From the NCBI RefSeq assembly GCF_036669915.1, contig NC_089315.1, positions 29,385,631-29,449,630 of the forward strand: DNA of 64,000 bases. Direction: 5' to 3'. The translations under genes and the position numbers were made by a program. A model generated the notes under the pieces. That model saw only the letters and a program-made list of their open reading frames with translations, ran no database searches and was not told the origin of the DNA. Of the stretch, positions 1 through 9,566 are shown in pieces; the first letter of the stretch is position 1; each line of letters starts with the position of its first letter. This DNA is from Pocillopora verrucosa. Taxonomy: Eukaryota > Cnidaria > Anthozoa > Scleractinia > Pocilloporidae.

Positions 1-139
1 CTCCTATAGGTTAAAGGATTAAAAGACTCTTAGGCCCTTGGCCCTTGCTTCTTTTGCTTTGTTGAACACATTTCCCCACTTTCTATGGCTTCCATGAAAT
101 CACCTCCCCCTCCCTCATAACTGAATGTCGCCCACTTAC

Positions 140-1452
140 CCTGGAGGTCCCTGGGTATATGATCCAAACTGAATCACTCCTTTCACCTTCTTTTCATTTT
201 TGCTGAAGAAAAATACATACTCAAAGAATTTCCCTGGATATTCATTGACTAATGCTTTAGTGAAAAGCCTTCTTTCGCCATAATATATGGTGCTCTTGTG
301 TTCAAACCAGTCGCCATTTCCTTGTTCTATTAAATCACTTTTAAGTTTTTTATACAAGTCAAGAGATTCCACAGTCCAAGTTTCATTGAGAGCAGAATAA
401 TTGGATGGCTCCATGTCTGCCATTTGACTGCTCTTCTCTACTTTTTCAGTTGTTAATAAATCCTGAATAAAAAAAAAAATATCATCAGAAAGTTAACAAC
501 AGAATAATTACCAGGCCAATTCATTAATTCTCAAAAAAAAAAAAGGGGTATCATTAATCAATTAAGACCATCCGATATTCTAAGCTCCACTCTTCCCTCT
601 TCATCTACCCTCAGGTCATTTCTTTGATGAAAAATTGTGTACAAAATCATAATAGGCCAATAATTTGTCGGTGATCATTAAAAGAAATTATGAAAAAAAA
701 GACATGACTTCCGAGCTGTTTAAAAAGAACTAGATCAGAGAACATTAAAAGTTGTATGATATAAAAAGTGCAATTATTACAAGAGTATTGTTGTGCTTGG
801 TTCAGAATTGTAAGTTTTAACAAGCATGAACTGTGTATGGCAAAATCCCTTCATCAAAAATTACATTTCCCCTTATTTCTTTGTTCCTTAATCTTAGTTA
901 AAAAGCATTTCTACACTCAGAAATGAAGCTACAGTTATAATCAATAAAAACCAGAAACCAGAATAGACTAGCCTAGTGGAGGGTCAAAGTCCATGCCATT
1001 ATTTTTCTCAAACGCTGTAGCTAACTGGGTAAACCAGCACCAGCTAGAATCTTACATAATCCACCAAAATAAAGCACATTTCACAGCCGAATTCCAAAAT
1101 AACCCTCCTTTAAACTTATTAAGCTATCAATAAAGAGTTTTCAAGGAAGAAACAGTACCTGTGAACACCCTTGATTTACAGTGCTATAGAGTCGACATCC
1201 TGAGGACTTCTCAGTGATAGGTAGTGGTTTCACTGTGTGGCCTTTAGTAACCTTCCACAAATGAGGCAATACACCAAAAACACAGTTCAAATATGATGCT
1301 TGTGTAACAACCTTTGGGTTCAAATAGGGCAAATTCCTTTTAAAACCCTGGTGAACTTCAACTTTACTAAGAGCATTTGAAACGTTGGGCCTCTGTCGAC
1401 AGATGAATCGAGACAAAGGGTGAAGTGCCAAGCGGTTTGCATGGCTTGTCAT
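140..1452 (-). CDS. THEM4: THEM4/THEM5-like mitochondrial acyl-CoA thioesterase, 5' part (runs off left edge)
   Basis: Two exons join in phase: 1452-1159 (98 codons from an ATG at 1452, donor GTACTG) and 462-140 (donor GTAAGT). The second exon resembles the region just before the hotdog domain of THEM4/THEM5: a DLYKKLK helix, FEYVFFF, a strand ending VIQFGSY and then TQGPPG. In the family this leads into the catalytic GGAIATM-type segment, which would lie left of the window. The first exon is rich in R, K, S and few acids, and holds RLYST, which resembles a mitochondrial presequence cleavage region. THEM4/5 hydrolyse long-chain acyl-CoA in mitochondria. An in-frame GTG lies upstream of the chosen ATG, but no upstream ATG precedes the in-frame stop. 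The C-terminal half is not visible, so catalytic residues cannot be checked. Exon 1 alone would not identify the family; exon 2 does. Confidence 0.8.
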
Positions 1453-2290
1453 TTCGAGATCAAATAATATACCGAGCACGTCTATAGGACTGAAAGAGAG
1501 CTGAAGCCATTTGTGTTAAAAACTACGACAATAAGAATCAAAAGTCTAAACTGAGGAAAATTTAACCTGTGTTACATCAGACGATTGCAAGCAGGTAAGA
1601 ATGTGTAATTTGAATTATTTCTTAAATTGGAAATTATCAAATTCATATAAACTTGCTTTACTTGATTTGAACTCACTTCTTATCTCAACTAAACTACCCT
1701 TTGATTTATTTGTCATCAGTGTACGAAACGGAAAGTCTCCCCCCTCCTTCCCTCACCATATCATGCTGTTTTCTACTGCACTTTAATTGTTACAACTGAA
1801 CGCCTGAAGCAGGCTAAAGACAGAAGACCAGCAGATCATCAAAAACTTTTCGGGTGTCTCGATTGTTCATGTTTTACTCCTTACAAGAAATTTCCAACTC
1901 ATTTAGTGAGATTTCTCATTCATTCGTTCTTTGTTTGGGAAAACACAGTAATCAGTTTATTGCGTTCTCTTTATCATTTTTTCCCTCTCTCTGCAATACA
2001 CAAACAAGTTTGTCCTTTGCGTGACCCACCCACAACCATAATACCTGTATTAGTCTGTCACCAAGTTAGGATAACCAGTAAAAGGTATGTAAATTAATCC
2101 ACTCGGCACTAATCTTGGATAACGTATCGTCATCGATCCATCTCTCAGCAATTTCTACCCAGGAGAAATGTAGCAAAATGTAAACCCAAGGAAGGCAACA
2201 GGTTTTTTTGTCAAGAGCTGTTTTTAATACGTGATTTGAGATCTTGTTTGTACGATGGCTCATGGAGGACATGCCACATTTTTTTTTTCA

Positions 2291-2390
2291 TTGTGCGATA
2301 AAATCAAAACATCGCGCGATAAATGAAAATTATCGCGCGATAACTGATAAATTATTGCGCGATAAATGAAAAATCAGAGCGCAATAAATA
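2291..2390. repeat. Short palindromic tandem repeats based on TCGCGCGATA
   Basis: The core (A)TCGCGCGATAA(A)TGA recurs four to five times within 100 bp with degenerate copies at both ends (GTGCGATAAA, GAGCGCAATAA). The core is itself palindromic (TATCGCGCGATA). The surrounding DNA is AT-rich and CpG-poor, so this cluster of CGCG stands out. Confidence 0.75.
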
Positions 2391-2392
2391 GA

Positions 2393-2536
2393 GAATAATA
2401 CATGGGCGCACGTAGATGTGAAATTTCTGTTCGAGTGTTCAACTCGATAGCTCACAAGTGAACGCAGCGAACGAGTGGGTTAGTTGAGTTGAACACAAAA
2501 AGAGAAATTCCATATCTACAAGCAACCATGTATTAT
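2393..2536. repeat. Foldback element (MITE-like), arms about 50 bp
   Basis: The left arm (AATAATACATGGGCG, then GTAGATGTGAAATTTC and GTGTTCAACTC, about 2393-2445) is matched in inverted orientation by the right arm (GAGTTGAACAC, GAGAAATTCCATATCTAC, CATGTATTATT, about 2485-2536). The same arm recurs in inverted orientation at 3198-3246. Related ends also flank the MITE cluster near 7150 and 7545, so this is a dispersed family. Confidence 0.75.
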
Positions 2537-3099
2537 TTTGTTTATGATATAAACACAATAGCCCTTTACTGACAAGGAAAGTCGTCTTCAATAATGAATG
2601 AAAATAAATGAATCGACAATCCCCGAATAACAATCGTAGAGCACGTTGGCGTTAACTCTTAAGATGGAAAAATATGTTGAATCATGATTACAAAATCAAC
2701 AATGGTCGTAATTTTCAATTTACCAAATTCTCATTTATTGACTTTGTCCTTACCGACAGAAGAAGTTTTTCAGGCAAACGGCCAAAATCGGCCAGTGGCA
2801 AATCCTCCAGTTGTCAATTTTGATTCTCAGCCGAGAGAAATGGTAACACCAAAGCCATTGAATACGTAACTTTCGGTTTTTCTTTTAGTATATTGGTTTT
2901 CCTCCCCTTCTTGAGTTTGAACCTCACTGTTTGTCAGCGATACGGAATTTTAAGTGTTTTAGCCGCCGTAATTCGAGAAAGCTCCGACAAACAACTTGTA
3001 TTGAGAATCGTGAAAACTTTGACGTTCATTTATCAACCTGACCGAGGGGCACCAAAGGCGGGTGACGTGTCAGCTGATTGGCTATATCAACGCACGTGA

Positions 3100-3122
3100 A
3101 AAAATACGATATTTTTTCACTT
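3100..3122. repeat. Near-perfect short hairpin
   Basis: GTGAAAAAATA, CG, then ATATTTTTTCAC form a 10-11 bp perfect stem with a minimal loop. It lies inside the stretch bounded by the related foldback ends at 2393 and 3246 and is probably part of that repeat. Confidence 0.6.
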
Positions 3123-4745
3123 GTGTTGTTGCAGCTTTTCTCAGGGCCAGAAATCCCTGTATAACACCGCAGTTTATTTGATAAATTACAATATTACTAT
3201 TGAGTTAAACACTCGACGAGAAATTCTATACCCATGCATTATTCTCTATGTAACATCATGTAACATCGGCTTACTTTGGCCTTGAGCCAACCAGAGGGCG
3301 AAGATGCTTATATCCTGTGCAAATTTGTCCTTTTCTGTCAGCAGCAGCGCCCTCACGCATACCGGCCCTGATCGCTTTTTCAGGAAAAACGACGACATAG
3401 TAATCGGACTCAGGGGAGTCCAATTTGGTTTGTAACATACGAGTAGTTAACAAAATCACTAATCACGAGTATGATTATAATAATATTAAAAGTCGTGATG
3501 ATGATAATAATAGTACCATTAAGAATGACGATACACTATCGATATTTAATAATGATAGCCCATATAACCCTTCAGTTTTAGGACTAAAATGCAAATCAAA
3601 ATACTCAGACAAGAATAATAATACCATAATTATTTAATAAATTATAGTACGCTTTTAGTATAAGGGTTGATATAAAGAGGAAGTGCTTATGAAGCAGCTG
3701 CATCTTTGAGATTTCTGAACTAGAGTTACCTAATATTTTCGTATGAAGAGACATCAATACACTGAAAACTAAAAACCGAGAACTCAAAAGCAAAGCGATG
3801 CAGATGAAGACCGACCGTTCTTAGAGAACGTTCGTGTGGGTTAAACTGAATTTAGTGAGATGAGTCGCGCAGACTTCTTTCGCGGAGGAAAACGACATCT
3901 TTGGTTTTACAGCTCAAGACATTTTATCTAGTTTAATTTTTGATTTTGGATAATTATGTGTCTGCGTTAAACTGATAACAGTTAAAAGTAAATTTCCAAC
4001 ACTGCCCTTCCCACTTCCAACTTTGTGACACGAGTTACGGTATTTTTCCTCATGCTCGTTGTTTACTCACTTTACGTGATGGAATTTTGATAAAGATTTG
4101 TTGAAAATTACTAAGGCAGATACTCTTACAAAAAAGTGAGCTTTTTTCGATGTTTGTTATGACGATGGTTTCATGAATTACTGTCAAAACAACGTAAACG
4201 TGATCTTGGTCGTGTTTACAAACTATGTTTAGAAGATTTGCAGTAACAACAAGCACAGCATGAAATCATGTTTTGACCACTCGATAATTACTAAACGCGA
4301 GTTAAATTTACAGTCAACAAGTTAAAAATGTAATCCAATCCAATTTTTAGCATTTTTTGACATGAAAATAACTCGTACTAATAACAACGGCAAATCTGCG
4401 AAATAAACCGATGTATTTTAAGTTTATCCTCTGAACTTGAAAAGAGTCGTTCTTGAAGATGTTACTACATTGTCATACAACGTCAGTCTAGAGAGAAAAA
4501 TGACCCAATCGCTCTAAGGAGTTGAAGAAAGCTAATATCTATGAAAGACCCCACGTATCATTACAATTCTAAGGCATCGATTCACTTATTTGCTCAGATC
4601 AGTCCTGCGAAGACAGTATCCACTACTTAATGAATATCGATGGTATCTAATGATATCTACTAACGGAAATTTCTACACCAAGACATAACCATAGCCGTTT
4701 TCTTTTTCAAAGTAGTGCTAAGTTCTTACTTCCTTCCATCTGTCG

Positions 4746-5255
4746 CTACTCAATAGTCATGGCTCTCTTTCTCCCGTGTGATAAATTCTTGTCTATGAAT
4801 CCGTCTCGAATGTGGTTGATGTTGGCGCCTTTTTCGATCAGGAAGCTTGCACAGTCAAATTCTCCCTCGTTAACCGCAGCGTCCAAGGGTGAGGAGCCAT
4901 CTTTATCCCGCACGTCTAGCTGTGCTCCTTTCATGACAAGATATTGGAGGCTTTCAAGGCTTCCCGAGTAGGCAGCACGATGTAACGGGTAAACTCCATC
5001 GAGACCCGCCTGGTTGATATCCACGTTCGATCCTTCCACTACGCTTTTCAGTGTGTCCACGTCATTGTGTGTTGCGGCCCATTGCAGCAAAACTTGAGGA
5101 TCGAGCGACAAACTTCGTTTCCTCCTAACAGACTTTTCGTCAGTTGTTAATGAATCTTTATCTCGTAACATCGCTGTCCTATCCTCGCTTATTTTCCTCG
5201 AAATGCTTCTGGAAGTAGAAACTTTAAGTACGCTTTTACACATCAAGGAAGACAT
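4746..5255 (-). CDS. Intronless ankyrin-repeat protein A (169 aa), paralog of 8466-9173
   Basis: A single open frame from ATG at 5255 to TAG at 4746. A basic, serine-rich N-terminus (SISRKISEDR, then KSVRRKRSLSLDPQ at residues 41-54) precedes three ankyrin-like repeats at about 52-85, 86-118 and 119-151. The best repeats read PLHRAAYSGSLESLQYLV and SSPLDAAVNEGEFDCASFL. The tail is short and basic and ends RAMTIE. Such small ankyrin proteins usually act as protein-binding adaptors; some (for example PPP1R27-like proteins) bind protein phosphatase 1 through a basic-hydrophobic motif just before the repeats. Here the RSLSL segment sits in that position but is not a canonical RVxF motif, so a phosphatase link is only a possibility. 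It is divergently oriented to its paralog 3.2 kb away. The precise family is not recognised. Confidence 0.8.
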   Translation of the reverse strand: MSSLMCKSVLKVSTSRSISRKISEDRTAMLRDKDSLTTDEKSVRRKRSLSLDPQVLLQWAATHNDVDTLKSVVEGSNVDINQAGLDGVYPLHRAAYSGSLESLQYLVMKGAQLDVRDKDGSSPLDAAVNEGEFDCASFLIEKGANINHIRDGFIDKNLSHGRKRAMTIE

Positions 5256-6202
5256 CTTGACTTACTAAGAACGTGTCTAAGATTTTTTTTTAACACGGCT
5301 AATGCCTTCAAGATTTAAACAATTTTAGTACGCTTAATTGTTTTCCATCTAAAGTTTCATTTCCTGCGGGCAGATTATTGTTATTTCTTCTGTTGTATTA
5401 GCGTGGCTTTGCATCTGGGTGATTCCTAGCTGATTTAATTCACGCTTCAACACAACTTTTAGAAGAAAAACATAATTCATAAACAAAACAAGTCCTGGCA
5501 TTGAAAGAATAAGCCATCTTCTGAATATGCCTTAGATATGTTAGAAGGGGATACTTATCCTTTTCGTCGTCTTTCTTTGAGATTGTCGCCTATCGATATC
5601 AAAAACAGTGAAAGGTCAAATAATTCTTAAATATCTGCTCTCTGCCAAAAATAACTGTTAATTTATCAGAAAAAAAGGAAGATCAGTATAGTTTAACCGT
5701 AATACGAAAACCATTTAAGGTGAGAGGAGTGCCCCGGCCTCCTCTATGCAAAAAGATTATCCTAAGCTGTTCACAAATTACAAGATATGACTATTTTGGT
5801 CCCTTTTAAATGAAAGTGCGTATTAAACGAAAACTCACTAGAAACTGTGCAAATAATCCACAGTTATCTTCAATAAATACGATGAAGAGAGGACGAGAAA
5901 AAAACTTTACCAAAACGTGTCGGTAGATACAAAACTAAGCAACTTAAAATTTTAAGGTAAAGGGTTTTTTTTTAAGACTGATTAAGCGAATACGCGGCAC
6001 CATAATAATTTACTCAAACTTGATGGCGATTAATTGACACAAGTGACGTCCGACTAAGTGCGAGCGTAATCTCCTGCATTCAAAAAATTGAAAAAACAAA
6101 CAGACAGCAGAAGTAATTCGTCTGTGAGAAAGGACTACAGAATAGAGAGGTTAAATATTGCAAAGGTTAAGCCAGGAGGACAAATAAGCAGTTCGGAGCA
6201 CA

Positions 6203-6267
6203 ATGAACCCCATTATTAACTCCGTTTTTGAAGTTATCAACACAGTCTGGGAGTCCTACGTACAATC
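6203..6267 (+). CDS. Possible orphan first coding exon
   Basis: An ATG at 6203 opens 21 codons (MNPIINSVFEVINTVWESY, then V and Q) and runs into a strong donor, TC followed by GTAAGT at 6268. The peptide is plausible protein rather than low-complexity sequence. No downstream exon could be matched in phase: acceptors tried near 8470 and 8620 give immediate stops. It may be an unrelated small gene or chance. Confidence 0.25.
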
Positions 6268-7172
6268 GTAAGTTTCCTTTGATAGATAACATTGAGCGAG
6301 AGCTCCATCATAGATAAGTTTCACTATCATGCAAAATCTTGGCCGATGTCCGGAATATCCCTTTAATCGATCATAACCCCCTTCAACGGATCTTATCGGA
6401 TGAAGCTTAACCGCGACAACTTCAGAGCCGCCACAATATTTTCCTCCTGATACCTGACCACAGCTGACCACATGTTTCTGTTGCGTGTTTTCGCGGTTTT
6501 GTAATGTAGAACTGCGGTTTCCAAAATCAACACACCCCACTTTCCTGATCGCTTCCGCCATTAACTCTTCTGTGAAGCTAAGGAATGTAGAATAAGTTCA
6601 GTTATCGAGTGCTCGCACGTGCGTTACAAAAAGTTGTTCGGTTCATAGAAATATTTGCCTGATAAAAATTATAATCGAACTGTATGCATTTTGCACATGT
6701 TTAAACCTTAAGGCAACTTTCAAGTTTTTTCTTTTGGTGGACCCCCAACTCTTTTGCCTTCACATTTCGATGTCCTAGGAGTTCGGGTCATTTATAATTG
6801 CAGATTATCAAATTGCTTCACAATCTTAGATAAAACTGATATTTTGCCGGGTTCTCCTGAGCTTTGTTATGTTCGTGGTCAAAAGGTAGAGATAATCTGC
6901 ATCAGACAGGTTTTGGGTTCCATTGGAAGATCGAAATCTTCAAGAGCTACGATAGAATGTCGGGGGGGATCTAGGAGTCCTTGATGAAGGGTGGAGAGAG
7001 AGGAGTTCAAACGATAATTCAGAAAACACAGAATGCATTTTTTGCAACATAAATTGCGGTGTTTTACAAGGATTTCCACTTGAGAAAAGCCGCAATTGCA
7101 CACGTGTGATATACTGATAATTTTTTACGGGTGTTTGATAATACCAATCAGATATGGAATTTCTCTTTTTCT

Positions 7173-7550
7173 GGCCCCGGTTGTTCGAAGATCAGATAAC
7201 GCTATCCACTGGATAAATCTCTATCTGGGCCCAGTTGTATAGAGGGTAGATAATAACGTTACCCAACGGATAAATCGCTATCCGGTAGATAATAAGTGAT
7301 AGCAGAACGTATAGCGTTATCCACTGGATAGAGTTTTATCCAATGAATAGCGCTATCCAACCTTCGAACAACTGGGGCCTGGCTAACTCTATCCGATAGA
7401 TAACGCCATATGTTTTGTTATCACTTATCTGCCGGATAGCGATTTATCCGTTGGGTAGCGTTATCCACCCTCTATACAACTGGGACCTGGTGGATAACTC
7501 TACATGTTTTGCTATCATTTCCGCCCTTTATATAACTAGGCCCTGTTCAA
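7173..7550. mobile_element. Nested or interleaved MITE cluster with CCAGTTGT ends
   Basis: Two inverted-repeat pairs overlap. Pair one: GGCCCCGGTTGTTCGAAG at 7173 against CCTTCGAACAACTGGGGCC ending at 7379. Pair two: CCCAGTTGTATAGAGGGTAG at about 7230, with a long arm continuing to about 7310 (ACCCAACGGATAAATCGC), against its complement at about 7405-7488 ending CCCTCTATACAACTGGG. A further partial end lies at 7525-7545. The arms are rich in GGATAA/TTATCC. The whole cluster is flanked by ends of another foldback family (GGAATTTCTC at about 7156, GTTCAACTCGAAGAGAAAG at about 7546). This looks like insertion into an older repeat. Confidence 0.75.
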
Positions 7551-8465
7551 CTCGAAGAGAAAGTCCATATCTAGCACGTCCATGTATCATTTTCTATTTC
7601 CTGGCTCTAGAGCTTAAATAAGCCAAGAAATTAATATTTCAAAATAAGTAAATTTTAAACACTTCAAGTACGAGTTAAGTAGTGATGAGCAATCTTGTCG
7701 TTGAACGAATTAAGGATTAAGACCCGTATTGATGAAGCGTCTAGGACCTAGGGATCCGGAATCCCCAGACTCCCCCCCTCCCCCCCTTTAGATTCGCCTT
7801 TGGATTTTTGCTCAGCGGCATGAAATATCCACGTCAACGTCATAGGGAAAGAACAAATAGCCTTCAGTCTCCTTAATGACGCAAATTACAAAACAAACCA
7901 TAACGTGTACTCTCCTTTGTTTGTTAAACTAATATCTCACACGGTTGCGAGCCAATTAAATTGTATATAGCTGACGATAAACGCATCGCACAGTGGAGAT
8001 CCAAATAAATTGAAAGAGCTCCAAACAATGTGACAGATTTTGAAAGATAATATATATGTTTCGCTCCAAGGCATGACAAAAAAAGCAATTATAACCAGCC
8101 ATTGAAAACAAAGTCGGAAAGTTTGTTGAAGAAAAAAAAAGGAAATTATTAAGTAATTCTTTAACAAAAATAAATATACAAGAGGTCAACGGATTTGTGA
8201 AAGGAAAGGATCTTTTAAGCAGGGCCAGAAAGTTCGCTGACCTGTGAAAGACCGCAGGAATTTTTAAATTAGTCTAAAGTCAACCATGATCAAAGATAGC
8301 GAAAGAAAACAAGCTCTTAATTGAATACAACCATGACGTCTTTAAAACCTGATTTATCAACGCAGAATATTGGAATTTTTTAGTCAAGGACTGCCTTTAG
8401 GCGTTGGAAGGCGAAACTTGTAAAAACGGGCAAAACTAGAGCAACATTTAACTGCATCCAACGAA

Positions 8466-9173
8466 ATGTGCACAGCCAAAAATTTCATCAAAACAAATCC
8501 GCTTACAGGAAATGAAACTCTAGAAGCCAAGACATTATCTACATCAACCCGTGAGGGCTCAAAAGACACGGAGACACCAGATATTCGCGTGCAATCTTGG
8601 AAGTCAACAGATGAAAGCAAGAACACACGCGCTGATCTGTACCATCTTGGAATAGAAATGTGTTCTGCCACAAAGACTGCGTTAAAATTTCCAACAAGAA
8701 ACAGTGTGTTCAGGAGAATCAGCGAAGAGAGAATGGCGGCGCAAAAAGACGATGGAAAACTGAAGCCAGAAGATAAGTCGGCCAGGAGAAGAAAGCAAAG
8801 CTTGTCGCTAGATCCACAACTATTACTCCAGTGGGCTGCGACTTACAATGATGTTGATACCTTAAAAAATGTAGTGGAAGGTACGAAAGTCGACCTTAAT
8901 GCTCCAGGAGTCGATGGGTCGTATGCCTTGCACCGAGCTGCAAGCACAGGGAGCTTTGAATGTCTTCAGTACCTCGTGACAAAAGGTGCGCAGTTAGAAG
9001 TTCGCGACAAAGAAGGATCCTCGCCGCTGGATGCCGCGGTTTACGAAGGAGAATTTGACTGCGCGCGCTTTCTAATCGAAAAAGGCGCGAGTATAAGTCA
9101 CATAAAGGACGGATTTACAGACAGGAATCTGGTTAAGATACGAGGACGAGAGCGAGCCATGACTTTCATGTAG
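8466..9173 (+). CDS. Intronless ankyrin-repeat protein B (235 aa, or 171 aa from an internal start)
   Basis: An open frame from ATG 8466 to TAG 9173. From residue 65 onward it aligns along its length with ankyrin protein A: FRRISEER against SRKISEDR, RRRKQSLSLDPQ against VRRKRSLSLDPQ, the LLQWAATYNDVDTLKNVVEG repeat, HRAASTGSFECLQYLV, SSPLDAAVYEGEFDCARFLI, and a terminal RERAMTF. The ATG at 8658 (MCSATK) sits where protein A begins (MSSLMCKS) and gives 171 residues against 169. The shorter product is therefore likely the conserved one; the first 64 residues have no counterpart in A and may be an N-terminal extension or untranslated. A role as a protein-binding adaptor is inferred from the ankyrin fold only. 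Both genes lack introns, which fits either an old intronless family or retroposition before the duplication. Confidence 0.8.
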   Translation: MCTAKNFIKTNPLTGNETLEAKTLSTSTREGSKDTETPDIRVQSWKSTDESKNTRADLYHLGIEMCSATKTALKFPTRNSVFRRISEERMAAQKDDGKLKPEDKSARRRKQSLSLDPQLLLQWAATYNDVDTLKNVVEGTKVDLNAPGVDGSYALHRAASTGSFECLQYLVTKGAQLEVRDKEGSSPLDAAVYEGEFDCARFLIEKGASISHIKDGFTDRNLVKIRGRERAMTFM

Positions 9174-9529
9174 CCGGCACACAACATCATTCATGGTGAA
9201 AGTTGCGTTGCAGTTCCAGGGAGAAGTGTTCTTGACATTTTGTACTCGCTTGGATCAGTGAATGAAATCTGCCTCGCCGTTACTAGTTCAAGTTGAACAT
9301 TGATCAAATAATTGATTACTTGGAAAGTAATCGACATGAAGCTGTATCGAGGAAGAGTTTTCTGAAATCTGAAGTTTTTGTAGTTCGCACATTGAATTTG
9401 ACTACAGCTGCGTCAATGACATTGGCGCTCTCGAAGACACATGTGAGAACTGTTTGCTCATCATTTTCTCTACTGTTCTGATTACTCGCTCTAAAGTGCT
9501 TCAGTTGACTAATATGTCTAAACTGAGTC

Positions 9530-9566
9530 GAGGATAGCGAGGATAGCGAGGATAGCAAGGATAGCA
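9530..9566. repeat. GAGGATAGC 9-mer tandem repeat
   Basis: Four adjacent copies of a 9-bp unit (GAGGATAGC, third-position variants such as CAAGGATAGC) just downstream of the ankyrin B gene. Confidence 0.8.

Larger units (their letters stand above)
1453..4745. other. Intergenic spacer with palindromic repeats
   Basis: No convincing exon on either strand. It holds a TCGCGCGATA-type repeat patch (2291-2390), a 145-bp foldback (2393-2536) with a related inverted end near 3198-3246, and an AT-rich ATA/ATG microsatellite region at about 3465-3640. The short ORFs in this stretch lack recognisable domains. Confidence 0.6.
5256..8465. other. Spacer between the divergent ankyrin genes
   Basis: This should contain the promoters of both ankyrin genes. 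The only clear structure is the MITE cluster at 7173-7550. A possible short first exon at 6203-6267 is listed separately. The minus-strand 101-codon frame at 6256-6561 shows no known domain and is not called. Confidence 0.55.

Noticed and set aside
1159-1479. Longer THEM start using an upstream GTG
   Set aside because: GTG initiation is rare in animals; ATG at 1452 gives a plausible presequence.
6256-6561. 101-codon minus-strand frame between the ankyrin genes
   Set aside because: No domain similarity recognised, it overlaps the possible plus-strand exon at 6203-6267 only marginally, and no codon pattern supports it.
8384-8671. 95-codon minus-strand frame opposite ankyrin gene B
   Set aside because: It lies antisense to the 5' part of the ankyrin B frame and has no similarity of its own.
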